From Cyrtodaria siliqua (lineage: Eukaryota; Mollusca; Bivalvia; Adapedonta; Hiatellidae), in the NCBI GenBank assembly GCA_037043455.1, contig JAWPHD010000290.1:248001-312000 (forward strand): a stretch of DNA of 64,000 nt. Reading direction: 5' to 3'. Below are positions 35,320 to 47,816 of the stretch, in pieces. Position 1 is the first letter of the stretch; each line of letters starts with the position of its first letter. The position numbers and the translations under genes are program-made. The notes under the pieces are model-generated. The model saw nothing but the letters and a program-made list of their open reading frames with translations, was not told the DNA's origin and did not search any database.

Positions 35320-35430
35320 TTAAACTAGAAGGGTATAGACTGTCGTTTTTTTTCTCTACCTCCACCACAGAAAATCGACCGTCATATAAAACATTAGAAG
35401 TGTTGAAAATGACCTAAAGCACCATACCAA
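35320..35430 (+). repeat. SINE tail fragment
   Basis: Shares gtgttgaaaatgac-taaa-caccat and a nearby tcgtcata block with the SINE at 9738-9990. Confidence 0.5.
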
Positions 35431-35439
35431 AAATTAGCT

Positions 35440-36240
35440 TGTTATATATCTGTGTGCCAGTGTGTGGCATTACAGATATTTGAAGTAATTTCAAATCAAG
35501 ATCAGCCTCTTAGAGGGTAACTTTCTGTACTCCCTCGAGGAGCAAGTAGAGAAATTACTACTTTAATTATCTCGATCTATGAACAAATACATACATTGCC
35601 AGTCTGTTGGTTTAGTTAATAATCTCATAGTTGTTTATGATAATATATTAATTTAAAAACTGAGTTGTGATATTTCAACTGATGTCTGTTCGAAAATTTA
35701 CCAGTATATGGTTATAATGGCTTGCAACTTAAAATTAAAACATAAGTAAACCAACAGTGAATGTATCGTTGTGTAGCAAAATGTCGATCGAAGTTATTTT
35801 TTTTCTCTCAAATAAACTGAATTGCTAATCAAGCCTAAAGCTCTTCCAGTGTCAATATTTAACTAAATTATCAAACAAAGCCAACATACTACCAACTGAC
35901 GAAATACCATGATAAAATAAACGAAAGCACATGGTAATAATAGTATATTTTATTATCATTTATCTTGCCGATAAAACAAAATCCAACCAATATTTAGTGA
36001 AAAACATTTTTACCAAACTGAAATTGAGGTAATTTCAAAATAATTAATTTGATGTCACTGTTTTCCACTTCTTAATTTAAAGGGAAAATCTATGTTGATA
36101 TTTTAAAACTCTCACCGTTAGTTTTCCTTGCATTTGTTTAATCATTAATATAAATTATAAGAAAGAATAGTATAATGATAATTATTTTTGCTGATTGTTG
36201 ATTGTATTGTTCCAATAATAGTTTCACAACATAGTAGAAT
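35440..36240. other. No gene; a MITE-like relic at 36075-36240
   Basis: Mostly AT-rich unique sequence. From 36075 it resembles the left half of the MITE at 38405 (atttaaaggga, aaaactc-c, ttgcatttgtttaat, ttaatat). Confidence 0.4.
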
Positions 36241-36241
36241 A

Positions 36242-37047
36242 AGAACAAAACAAGAGGCCAAATATGGCCTGTGGACGCTCTACTGGTCGAAATGGCTATT
36301 GTGCATAAACAACAACAACAACAACAAAAAAAAAAAAACAAGAGAAATTTAAAACTTTGACCAATGTAAACAATTAAAACAAACTCACAATTTTAATTTT
36401 AAAAAAATAAAAAATGAATAATAATAAACATTAAACTTAAACAAGTTTGAAAAAAAAAAAGAAGATATTTTTCGTAAACAACCAAAAATTAAAAAACACT
36501 TAATGATCAATCATTAAATAAAAAATATTTAAATATTTCTCTTTAACAACCAAAAAATAATATAAAACAACAGGTCAATGACCTTGAAGCTGTACTGGTA
36601 GGTTTTGATAGCTAGCTCAGCATTCCTGTGAAGTTTCAGGTGCGCCTTAAAATCCAATTCAAATTCATGAAAATCTGTGAGGTAGTTTCAGAGGTGTAGT
36701 CGTTATAAGTTTTTATTACTATATAACTCTATGTAAACAAGGAGGGCCACTGGCAGCCATGTTTAATGTTGAATCAAAATAATTTTCAACAAGGACCAAC
36801 ATCATGTCTTGCTGATCATTTTAGAAAAAGTCCCATATAAAAATCACTGTTGCTACAAATTAGTTTTTAAAAATCTATTTTTAGCAATGGCGGCCATCTT
36901 GAAATTCCGTCCAACCTGAATATAGGCTATGATCAACTAAACATCAAGAGCAACATTCCTGTGAAGTTTCATGAAAATCTGTCAATAGTCGCCTCAAAAA
37001 AAACGTTTACGGACAGACGGACGACGCACCACAGCATAAGCGCCGAG
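36242..37047. repeat. Dispersed repeat ending in acggacagacggacgacgca
   Basis: Contains aagaggccaaatatggcctg, attcctgtgaagtttca twice and a final acagacggacgacgcacca. These are recurrent phrases of dispersed invertebrate repeats. No ORF. Confidence 0.55.
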
Positions 37048-37071
37048 CTAATAAAGTAGAATTAAAATTAA

Positions 37072-37243
37072 GAAATAATAAATATGTACCTGTATTTTAT
37101 CGGTGAATAAAATAGTTAGTCGTTCGAATGCGAGTAATTAAATCACTCGTGCTAACGCACTTGTGATTTAATTACTACGCATCCGAACTCCTAACTGTAT
37201 TTTATTCACCGATAAAATACAGGTAGGTACTTATTTATTATTT
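37072..37243. repeat. Foldback element with 80-bp arms
   Basis: aaataataaatatgtacctg on the left pairs with caggtaggtacttatttatt on the right. The arms continue through tattttatcggtgaataaaa and meet at about 37155. A small related palindrome with gctgtattttatc lies at 37625-37655. Confidence 0.9.
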
Positions 37244-37249
37244 CGATTC

Positions 37250-37800
37250 TAACACAACAATAACCCCATTGTTTACGCTATTGTTTGGGCACTATATTTT
37301 ATCTCGGAGGTCAAGATTATCAGGCTGCTATGTTTACAGGCCTTGCCATTGGGCGTCCCCGTATGCAAAATTCTGTATGCTTGCGCTGTATGACGTCAAA
37401 CGTTCTCAGCTTGTTCAAGATGCTTATTAATGTTATATGTACTGATGCATATGATTGGTTTATATAGGGGTGTGCGCACGGATTTGGGGCATGGCAATTT
37501 TTTTGTAATTAACATTTCATGAAAATTACTGTTGAGTTTGTCTTCGTGACGTTTATTTACCAAGTGACGTCATGAAATGCGGCGCTTCCAACGGATGAAA
37601 ATTACGCGGGGAATTAATGGAACAGCTGTATTTTATCGTAGAATAATATACAGCTGTCTCTCTTCTTTGTGTATATGAAAGACTGCGGAGGTCGTGTTAG
37701 AATAGATAATAATACATTTGAACTCACGACCTCCAGTTCCTAATTTTGCATATTTAAGAAAATCAAGGGCCATTACTGGGGTGTAACTGGTCTGATTAGG
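37250..37800. other. No recognisable gene
   Basis: Short ORFs only. Confidence 0.4.
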
Positions 37801-37806
37801 CTGAGA

Positions 37807-38123
37807 TGACTGGCGTGGCGCAGTCGGGAGCTCGGCGGATTTGTAACCAGAGGCCCCCGGTTCAATCCTCCGTGGTGCCTCTGAGTTTCGTCGGTGTGTT
37901 CTTGGGCAAGACACTTTCCCATAGCCTCGTCCGTCGGATGGGGACGTAAACCGGATGGTCCCGTGTATTGGTCTATCCTCCAAGCATGTTAAAGAACCAT
38001 AGGAATCTATTCGATAATAAGAGTAAGGCACGTTTCCTGGATTTCTATGTATCCTTTCGCTCTCTCTGGGGCGGCTCTAAATAACATATACTGTGTTGAT
38101 GAGCTGTTAAACAACATTCAATT
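37807..38123 (+). mobile_element. tRNA-derived SINE
   Basis: Box A tggcgtggcgcagtcggg and box B cggttcaatcctccg form a tRNA-like head. The body has ttcttgggcaagacactttc and the 3' end is gttaaacaacattcaattct. A related body is at 24110-24300 (minus) and a related tail at 54885-54905. Confidence 0.8.
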
Positions 38124-38404
38124 CTGATCAGGCTGGGTTTTGAACTTCGCCAAGCTTTCCTAGATACAAATACACTGACAAAGTTTGGTAAAGTTCAACT
38201 TAAAAATGAAGGCCCTATCTTGTTAACAAGCAAAAGTTACCGATCGAAGACATATATCTTTAAACAGTATATCTTCGAACAATCTATTAACGCATTAATA
38301 TGACCATGACTGTGAATATAAAATAGTGAGCTTCCATATTAGTATTATTTAAACTTTGTCTCTTAATTTTGCATGATGTTGTCACAGTTATTTTGACTAG
38401 TTCA

Positions 38405-38737
38405 TTTAAAGGGACACACGGCAATCTTGATTTTTTAAAAACTCACGGCGTCCCGTTCTTTTTTTCGTAACTTGCATTTGTTCAATTATTAATATTAATT
38501 GTAAGAATAGTTCAAAGTAAATTGTTTTTATATATTATTGACTTTTGATAATATTGCAGCAATAATATATTTAAAACATATGTAGAATAATGAAGGGAAT
38601 AGGATTTTTATTTTTTTATTTAAATATACACAAGAAGTTTTAAAGTCAAAATGATACGGGATTAAGGGATTAATAAATCGCAGTACTAACTATAATGCAT
38701 GAAATAAAACTCACGATTGCCATGTGTCCCTTTAAGT
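38405..38737. mobile_element. MITE with 20-bp terminal inverted repeats
   Basis: Left end ttaaagggacacacggcaat, right end gattgccatgtgtccctttaa. The interior is AT-rich and non-coding, about 330 bp. The TTAA at each end would fit a TTAA-targeting (piggyBac-like) transposase, which is inference. Confidence 0.8.
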
Positions 38738-38739
38738 TT

Positions 38740-39420
38740 GAACTTAAATGTATTTAACACTCCCTCTAAGGAATACTGTTGATTTTTTGACGGTCACTTT
38801 CCTGATGGAGAGCTATTGCTCTCGCATCCAATATGTCTCAATAGAAAACAGCTATTCCAATGTCTTAAAATACACGGGCCATAGTCATGATAGTTGTCTC
38901 TCTAATACTTTTTTATCATTTTTTTAATATCATTCTCACAAGACACTATTGCTGGTTCTATAGCAATGGGAATAATGTAATTCATTTGGCATTTGTGCGC
39001 TTTTAAATGCTGGTAATAAATGGCAAATTTCATGAAGCGCATTATCTTAACTGTACATCAGACAAATTGTCATTTATTTTGCCAATGTCGCTATTATATA
39101 ATGTCTACAGTTGTGGTGTTTGTGGTGTTAAAACTGCTTCAAATGGATCGCACGGAAGTGACGTCCGTGTTCTGCAATTTGTACATATTTGGAGGATCCC
39201 TGTACATATACTTCATGTAGCCAACCTGAAAGAGAAAAACATATTTTTGTCATCCAGAAAAGGCATAAACAACTGAAACACCCCTTCATGAAATATTTAA
39301 CTTAAAAGGACTAGAGGCAATCTGGATTTAGTGTGATTGGTGAATATAGCACCATTAGTTAGCACTATATATACATTCTCTTATAGTATTTCATTGTGAC
39401 CCTCCCATAAAAGTAAATAT
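38740..39420. other. No recognisable gene
   Basis: ORFs of up to 89 codons without motifs. Confidence 0.4.
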
Positions 39421-39424
39421 TTTC

Positions 39425-40435
39425 CATCTTTTTATGCCCCCAAACATTTTTCGGGGGCATATAGTAATCGCACCGTCCGTCCGTCTCATTCTGTCCGGAT
39501 TCTGTCTGTCTTGTCTGTTCGTCATTCCGCTTTTCGTGTCCGGACTGTACCTTCAAAACTCCTGCATGGATTTTTGATTAACTTGGCACAAGTTATCACC
39601 ATAACAAGATGTGTCGCGCGCAAAACCCAGGTCTCTACCTCAAAGGTCAAGGTCACACTTGAAGTTCATAGGTCAAAAACAGGTACGCAATTTAGTGTCC
39701 GGACCGTAACGTCACAACCCCTAGAGGGATTTTTTAATAACTTGGCACAAGTGATCACCATAACAAGATGACGTGTCGCGCGCAAAATCCAGGTCCGTAC
39801 CTCAAAGGTCAAGGTCACACTTGAAGTTCATAGGTCAAAAACAGGTATGGAATTTCGTGTCCGGACCGTAACGTCACAACCCCTGCAGGGATTTTTAAAT
39901 AACTTGGCACAAGTGATCACCATAAGAAGACGATGTGTCGGGCGCAAAACTCAGATCCGTACCTCAAAGGTCAAGGTTACACTTGAAGTTTATACAGGTA
40001 CGCAATTTCGTGTCCGGACCGTAACGTCACAACCACTGCAGGGATTTTTTAATAACTTGGCATAACTGATCATCATAAGACGATGTGTCGCGCGCAAAAC
40101 CCAGGTCTTCAAGGTCACGGTCACACTTGGAGGTCAAAAGTCAAATTGTGTCCGGTCAATAACTCTGGCATTCATAGACGGATTTTCAAATAACTTGGCA
40201 CAAGTGCTCACCACAACAAGACAATGTGTCACGCACAAATCCAGGTCTGTGGTCCCAAGGTCAAGGTCACACTTAGAGGTCAAAGGTCAAATTGTGTTCG
40301 GTCAATAACTTTTGCATGCCTGGACGGTGCATAAGTGCTCACCACAACCAAACGACGTGTCGTGCACAAAATCCAGGTCCATGGCTCCAAGGTCAAGGTC
40401 ATACTTAGAGGTCACTTCGGGGGCATTTATCACTT
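39425..40435. repeat. Tandem repeat with ggtcaaggtcacacttgaag, units 130-163 bp
   Basis: The key phrase starts at 39644, 39807, 39969, 40110, 40259 and 40391. Each unit also has aacttggcacaagt-atcacc and gtgtcgcgcgcaaaa. The array begins with catttttcgggggcata and ends with ttcgggggcatttatca, so the ends match. This pattern is very common in bivalve genomes. Confidence 0.9.
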
Positions 40436-40689
40436 AGTGATATTTCTTGTTCTGTTTAATGTTTCAGTGTAAAATATTCACACATTTTTTAATTAAGAAG
40501 TTTTTCTTTCCTACTCTTTTGCTTTGGGAATAGTACAATTTTTTGGGACCACTTATATAAGGGGAAAAAACACTGCTCTTTTTCCATTTTAACTGATTTC
40601 TTTCCCTCAAATTCCAATAGATCCACTATTTGTCAGGTGTAAACGTTTAAAAGTTATTCATCATTAACAGTCAAGTCGAACGATATAAA

Positions 40690-40890
40690 CATTTAACTGA
40701 ACTGAACTGGGTTTTAAGGCGCCCCAACACACGAAAGGTTATATGGCGCCTAACAGGAAAGAACATGCCAGGCTCATCCTCCATTTACATCAAGATAAAA
40801 TACGGAGAATGGGCTTAGAACCTTTTCACCTGCAGAACTGCAGAGTTGCTGCAAATTCTATAGTAGACACTACATTTACGATGGAACCAC
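40690..40890 (+). repeat. Dispersed repeat, inverted relative to 24590
   Basis: Contains ggttatatggcgcctaacag, catttacatcaagataaaat and gcagagttgctgcaaattct; the reverse complement occurs at 24590-24790. Confidence 0.7.
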
Positions 40891-40899
40891 GTTTTCACG

Positions 40900-42835
40900 T
40901 TTGCATTTAAGAAATATGTTTTCATTCATACAAACTTGAACATGTTTTAACCCCCTGTGTTAGAATCGCTAATGGCCGTTTTTCTTTTTAAGTAACTTAT
41001 CTCCACATTAAATTATAATAAATGATCTTATTGTTTGGGGCGCTATAGTTTCCGCCAAAGGTTTGTTTTACTTTTCAGACACAATTTGATAACCGGAAGT
41101 GCCTTAATATGTTTTATACAGCGGTAAAACAGACAATTTAGTGGTAAATGTCGTATTTTTAAAATTGGTCGAGAAAATGGCTTTTTATAGGGCATATTTT
41201 TAATTGATACAAACATTTTCTCGTTCAAAAAATGTTGTTTTTTTGGAATTTCAATTAAACAATGGTTTAACTTGTTGGACAAGTCTCTAGATATGGACTC
41301 TTCTTGCGAAAAATTGGGTACGTTTCGTTTTTTGTCTAGAATGTGTTGGATGCTGCATACCCTCGTCATTGGTCATTCTGTACCCTGGCCATCAGATGTC
41401 TTGTAACCTGTACTCAGTTTACATGTTCAATTACGTGAAGAATATGTATGCGTACGAAACGTTCAATGTATGGGCATAGACAGAACTGAGCAGGGGCGTA
41501 GCTGACCTTTTGGAAGCTGTAGGTCCGCTTAATTTCTGAGCACTGTCCCCCAGAATCTTTTCGATAATGTAATTGGCGCAATCTCGCGATGCATTTAAAA
41601 TGCTAAAACATACATGTTTATGCTTAAATTTAAATAGACACACCTCCCCACTCGCAGTGTATATTGCAGATTTGGCATTACCAGGAGGTAAGTATACATG
41701 TATTTCCTGGAAATTCTCAGAATAATCTGCAGGCCCGGGCCTGCAGTGCCTTAGTGCAGCTACGCCACTGCTGAGTTACAGTCGTGAAAAATGTGAAAAC
41801 ACTAGTAAATGCCATGAAATTCAGGTCAAGGGTATGAATTTTCAAAAGCAGGGAACAAAATGTTCAAGCAGAAAGAAAAATAGATATGTTTTCTATGCAT
41901 GCTCTTGGTACTCTGTAGGCATTTTTTTCCAACGGTCTCCCTGAAACCCCACTACATGTGTTTATAAATGTTGAATACTAAATCACTCCGACATAGTACA
42001 CATGCAAAATGGAGTGTCAGCAAAAGAATTATTAAAAACTTACCAGTTCAACATTGTCCAAGTTCCAGTCAGTCAGTGTTTATATCTGTGGTCCATTTTC
42101 GTGCATCTCCCGATGCTTCGTGAGTCTTTCCAGCAATAAGTTGTATTTTAGCAATAATTATTTCATTCTTGAACTCTGCCTGCCATGACCTGTATAATTT
42201 TCACCACAGACTGTCAACAGGTGAAGACGATCTTCTTGTTGGCAATTTGTTGTGATATTTTTTTACCTGAGCACCGTCTAGCTAGCAACGAACTTTTTGA
42301 TTTTTCAGATGTCACTGGGTGTTGTTGCTTGCCGATTTTAGTATCTTATCGGTCAACACTATTATTGTCAAACATACCATTCGATAGAATATATAATTCT
42401 TTTGTCAAAAAACATATTTTTATATCGATATTCCTATCGTATTTTGCACAAACACCCGCATAGAAACTGTGCGCGTTTTTCCCCACATTTTTCAATGCGG
42501 CTTGTCATGAGTGTGTATTCGGTAGGACCAAGTAGACTGGTACCCGGTAGGCAGTATAGTCTACTGGTCCCCGAACTCAAGCTCATGATTGCAGGGTTAT
42601 ATAAAAATATGCCGTCTGATTTTACCAACATTATTTCAGTTTTATAATGAAATAATATAAAGTTTGTGCTACACAATAAATACATTTCTAATTTAAATCG
42701 GTAAAAATTAAAGTGTGTAATCGTGCTTAAAAACACCATTTACGTAGTGTATTTCTTTATATTGCAAATACTGCAAAACGCACTTCGTTTAAATCGAGAC
42801 TTCAATTATGTACTCAAAAGGATAATATTAAAGTT
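40900..42835. other. No recognisable gene
   Basis: A 108-codon minus ORF (41043-41369) is Lys- and Ile-rich with no motif. A palindrome tgcaggcccgggcctgca lies at about 41730. Confidence 0.4.
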
Positions 42836-42839
42836 ATCC

Positions 42840-43175
42840 GAAATAGCGAAATGCATTTGCGTTCGTTTCGTTCGTTTCGCTGCGTTCGTTTCGTTTGTTC
42901 CGTTCGTTTTCAGCGTTAAGCGTTTTAAAAAATGCATTCATCGTTCGTTGCCTTCGTTTTCAGCGTTTAGCGTTTTAAAAAATGCATTCATCATTTGTTT
43001 TTTAAAACGCTGAATGCCTGAAACGAACGAAACGAACGCAACGAACGAAATGCATTTTTAAAATATAGATCGTGCAACGTTCATTCTGCGTTCGTTCTGC
43101 GTTCATTCAGCGTTTATTTTCCGTTCGTTCAGCGTTCGTTCTGCAATTATTTGGGGTACTTGAACGCAACTAGGT
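42840..43175. repeat. Foldback repeat of gttcgtttcg and aaatgcat words
   Basis: The left side aatgcatttgcgttcgtttc pairs with the right side acgaacgaaatgcattt. The end ggggtacttgaacgcaact is the reverse complement of the start of the 22400 element. Confidence 0.75.
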
Positions 43176-43199
43176 CTGTAGGTATAATATTTGAGTAAG

Positions 43200-44850
43200 A
43201 ACTTGAGGTGTTTATTTCCATTTGTCTGGATTAGCCTAACATAAGTATGGCATTATATAGGGTGGCATTGCAAGCGCAAGGCTATCGCGTCAGAATGTTG
43301 CAATAGTATCGCGTCAGAATGTTGCAATAGTTTCAAACGAAAGTGTTGATGTCGATTTCTGGGACATAGCCTAACATTATTCTAAAATAATCATAAAAAA
43401 AAAAACATATATATATATAATGTTCTGTTATTGCATATTAAATTTGGTAAATGTATTGAAGCTCACGACAGTATTAAGGATATTCATAGGGGGGAAGAAA
43501 TTTTTTTAATAATAATAAAAAAAAAAAAACGGTATATACTACCCGTTATGTTATTTTACAGCAAGAGTGCGAGTATGTCGTTGAGCATGTAATTAACATG
43601 TCGCCAGTACTTAGATATCTCCGCCCTAGTGTTTATTTCAAAGTATATTGACAATAGGTTATAATACAACGGCATGTGCTTTATTATTGACAACTGGCGG
43701 CGTGTTGATTGCAGGTCTATGATATTGTTCTTTTGTCAAATTGATGATAGATATATGTCACAGTTTGTTTTGCTTATTACAGATATGTTTTACTTACTGC
43801 TGTGTCTTCTGCTGCTGTAACAGTATAATGTCCTAAATATGTTCGTTTAGCAGTCGGCTTTACACATTTATTCTGTTTGCGTACATTGATCTTTTCATTC
43901 AGTGGCTGTTGTACAGAGTGGTCGCTGATGCTGTTTTGATTATAATTAGATCTCTGTGTTATAGGTTATTTTACGCCATACCTTGCACTTCAGTTTGTGT
44001 CACCATCACGATGTCGTAAGGCCAATCAACAATGTTTCTATGTCGAATAACTGGGTATCAGACATGCGGTTGTGGGACGTACCATAGAGACCTTCAGTAG
44101 TTGGTATCATATGTTAAGCTCTCCGTTTACAATTTGCTAGTATAAATGATAGCCCAGAACAAACATTTAGACCTGGTTTATGAACTAAGTTAATTGCAGA
44201 CCAGACTCGTACTACGACAGCCAAAGTGAATATGTCCCACGGAACTGTATACAATTGGGTTCCTGCCGATTTTGATCGAAGAGTTTATGGACATTTAGTT
44301 TTCTATTGTGAATGTCAAAGTAGGCCTATAACACTTATTTTGTGTTGAATTTGGAAATATATATTGAACTGCTTAATTTCTTGCCAATGAATGTATATAG
44401 TGGCATTTCATGGTTCAGGAACAAGGAAGTAGATGATGCTTTGTTGCCTGGTAATTAGGATGATAAAACGTGGGGCCTGCCCAAACATTTTAACTTGGGG
44501 CTTTTAAATTAATCCTAACAAAGCATAAGTCGATGTATTTATGTTAAATATTGAATATAAAAGTTCGTTTGTTTGTTGTTTTTACGACAATGCTGTATTG
44601 GGATGATGTACACTTGTTTTATCAAGGCAAGCCTTGTTTGTGAATGGTTTACAACAAAGAATTCAATGTTTTATAAGTTAAATTGAAGCGATTATACATT
44701 CAACCTTTAAGCTTGGCTGTGGCTTGGCAATCGTATAGAAAATTCTTATATTTACCCTATTTGGGTTATATCAGCTCTCCGTAGAGATTTTATCGCAACA
44801 AACTGTTGTTGAGCCTTTTTGTAACTTTTATAAATTATTTATAAATTATG
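43200..44850. other. No gene; diverged pieces of the 21340 repeat at 43200-43390
   Basis: A short duplicate (cgcgtcagaatgttgcaata twice, 43287-43330) and poly(A)-rich tracts near 43395 and 43510. Otherwise nothing recognised. Confidence 0.45.
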
Positions 44851-44854
44851 ACAT

Positions 44855-45375
44855 GACACAATCGCTTCATTGGTTGAAGTGTGTCTGTTATACCTCTTTG
44901 GAGGTTTTTGTTTGTGATTTTTGTAGCTTTTTGTATATGACATAATCGCTTCATTGGTTGAAGTATGTCTGTTATACCTCTTTGGAGATTTTTTGGTTGC
45001 TTTTTAAAGTGTTTTTTTATTTTGTTTATGTATATGACATAACACAATCGCTTCATTGGTTGAAATACGTCTGTCATACCTCTTTGGAGGTTTCTATTAT
45101 CTAAGCTGTGTTCCGCTTCCCCCATGTTTGGCGGTACCACGCGGCGTGTGGCATGACACAATCGCTTCATTGGTTGAAGTATGTCTGTTATACCTCTTTG
45201 GAGGTTTTTTGGTTGATTTTTGAAGTTTTTTGATTTTGTATATGACATGACATAATCGCTTCATTGGTTGAAGTACGTCTGTCATACCTCTTTGGAGGTT
45301 TTTTATTATCTAAGCTGTGTTCCGCTTCCCCAATGTTTGGCGGTGCCACGCGGCATGTGGCATACACATGCCGAG
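44855..45375. repeat. Irregular tandem repeat with aatcgcttcattggttgaag
   Basis: The phrase starts at about 44861, 44944, 45047, 45161 and 45254 (spacing 83-114 bp), each followed by tacctctttggaggttt. Two units also include tctaagctgtgttccgcttc. The 137-codon minus ORF is translation of the repeat. Confidence 0.9.
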
Positions 45376-45383
45376 TGTCATGT

Positions 45384-46485
45384 GGCGGTATTTCGCGGAC
45401 ACAGCATAGTGTAGTTAAAATATTCTAAGAACTTTGTTATTTTCTATGCAAGAAGTTTTTAATTTTAAGACTTGTCTTTGTGAACATCTGTTCACAGGGT
45501 TTACACTTTTAAACTTAGTTTGGACTATGAACATTGGATTTACCTGAAATGTTCCAATTTGATTAACTACACATTTTATTTTACACTATATATTTTTGAA
45601 GCCATGGCCAGCTTATTCCAATAAATATAAACTAGTAACATTTTGTTTTTATTTGTAACCCTTCTTAAATAATGGGATTTGTTCTTCTAGAGAACAAATA
45701 CTTATTATTTCAGGGGGTGGAAATCAGAGGTTATTATGAACGTGTAATTCTAACGCATACACCTCTTTGCAGTGACCGCCATTTGGTCAGTATTGATCTG
45801 TTTTTGTGTTCTAAAACTCGGTATTTAATTGTTATCTCCGAACTAACCCACCCACCCTGCCCTGTGTTTGTTGTTTATATTGTATTTGGTACCAGTGTCT
45901 TTGGCTTGTCGTGTATATATTTCAGAGAAAAGCATGAGGAGATGAGATGCCTAGTGGTCTGTCTTCGTCGTCATGGCTCCATCCAAATCTCGTTTGCAAT
46001 CTTTGGGGATACACCTATACGAAGTTTTCAAATACTACTATTGACGGTGCAAGACGTTGTAGTATCGGAACGCGAAGAACTTTAAAATCATCTATAAACT
46101 TTGTGTCGCGGTATTTCGCGGACACAGCATAGTGTAGTTAAAATATTCTAAGAACTTTGTTATTCTCTATGCAAGAAGTTTTTAATTTTAAGACTTGTCT
46201 TTGTGAACATCGTTTCCCAGGGTTTACACTGTACAGTATTCTAAGAACTTTTTTTATTTTCTATGCAAGAAGTTTGTAATATTAAGACTTGTCTTTGTGA
46301 ACATCTGTTCCCAGGGTTTACACTTTTAAACTTAGTTTGGACTACGAACATTGGATTTACCTGAAATGTTCCAATTTGATAACGCATTTTATTTTACACT
46401 ATATATTGTTGAAGCCATGGCCGGCTTATTCCAATAAATATAAACTAGTAACATTTTGTTGTATTTGTAACCCATCTTAAATAAT
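45384..46485. repeat. Composite repeat: direct repeats flanking a shared module
   Basis: 45384-45672 (gcggtatttcgcggacacag to aaataatg) recurs at 46108-46240 and again in part at 46225-46485. Between the repeats lies 45668-45845, nearly identical to 21340-21530. The layout resembles a small element with direct terminal repeats. Confidence 0.7.
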
Positions 46486-46784
46486 GCAAAATTCAGAAAA
46501 TAATGATGAAATGAAAGCTCAAGACTCGACTGATTCATAGTCGAATTATTTCAGGCGGAGACACTGATTCCTGGCTATGAGGGCTATATAAATGGCAAAC
46601 TGTCTTTGAGCCAAAAAGCAATGCGATCTTTCTTTGAATGTCTTGCTACACAGTTATCTCCTGGTGACAACGGGATGAATATCCTTGCCTTTAAATAATG
46701 AACTGTGTTATTCGGTTCTGACTTGTTTATTTCTTAAAGTATGCCATATTTTCTCCTTTTTTGTTCCAAGTGACTAGAATGGTA

Positions 46785-46985
46785 CATGTTGATGATGATG
46801 ATGATGATGGTGATGATAAAATTCATGGCCACTGTTTTCTTATGTAACTGTTCTGACCGGCGTGTGATACTTTGTATCACTGTTTTCTTATGTAACTGTT
46901 CTGACCGGCGTGTGATACGTTGTATCACTGTTTTCTTATGTAACTGTTCTGACCGGCGAGTATTACTTTGTATCGTAATACTGTT
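46785..46985. repeat. gatgatg microsatellite and three 50-bp tandem units
   Basis: Three units of ttttcttatgtaactgttct plus gaccggcgtgtgatac follow a gatgat tract. Confidence 0.9.
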
Positions 46986-46989
46986 AATT

Positions 46990-47610
46990 TTTGTTTTCTT
47001 TTTTACATAGTTACAACAGTCCTCTACTCCGTTGTAATTTTATATTGGAATATCAAACCCCTGCCATTACCTACGAGTTACAGATAATCCTGCAAACGAT
47101 AAAGCAAACGATGTCGATCGCGTGGTAGCTCCGCCCTCGCGTAGGAAATCGCTAATCGAGTTGACAATCAATCGATTATGTGATACGTGGATAAGTTTAA
47201 TGTTGTACACAGTGCTAGTGGTTAATTACGGACAGGTTAGTATATTAATTACCTATTGTATTTGATGAGTTCAAAGGGTGCATTAACGATGCTTTTAACA
47301 CCTATTCAGAAGGTTCAAACATTAGATTAACTTCAAGATGCTGCGCGTTCGGCGAATGATTATTCCTTAAAAGTCTCTTGTGTTCATAATTCAAGCCCTC
47401 AGCAGCATTTTTCAATTAAGAAATCCTCTTACACCCGTACGGCAGTATGCATAAACTTCAGTCTGGTATAATAAGCATTAGCTCTACAAAACATCAAGCA
47501 TCTAATTCGAATACCAAATGTTGCACATCGGTTGATGCAATATTAAAGAAGCCTTAACATGAAATGATAATAAAGTCAGGTGCATACACACAACAAAAGA
47601 CAATAATTAT
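46990..47610. other. No recognisable gene
   Basis: Unique sequence, probably intronic to the LDLa exon if that gene is real. Confidence 0.35.
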
Positions 47611-47619
47611 AAAACATAC

Positions 47620-47743
47620 CACACCCCTCTTCGTCGAAGCCATTTTGGCAGTCACGATGTCCATCACAAATCGTCATAAAGTCTACACACTCGGTATTGT
47701 TGTTGTCGCAGTGGAAACTAGAACTCTCTTTGCAATCGAATGC
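47620..47743 (-). pseudogene. LDL-receptor class A domain exon with a 1-nt frame lesion
   Basis: On the minus strand an acceptor cattttcag ends at 47744 and a donor gtatgt starts at 47619. The first part reads FDCKESSSFHCDN. The second reads TECVDFMTICDGHRDCQNGF, then DEEGC, one frame over. Together they have the six-Cys and CDGxxDCxxGxDE pattern of LDLa, a calcium-binding extracellular module. The change of frame occurs in the gacaacaaacaat stretch, where one base appears extra. The exon is 124 bp; without the extra base it would be a symmetrical phase 1-1 exon, typical of LDLa modules. It is a pseudoexon or a sequencing indel. Confidence 0.7.
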
Positions 47744-47816
47744 TGAAAATGATATGTCAGACTATAAATATAATGCAGCTAATTTTAAAAAATATAAACA
47801 AACGAACTTGTACCAA

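Noticed and set aside
41043..41369. 108-codon minus ORF
   Set aside because: No motif; composition matches the AT-rich background.
44835..45248. 137-codon minus ORF with repeated LQRGITDILQPMKRL
   Set aside because: Translation of a tandem repeat; unit length varies and no start or splice context.
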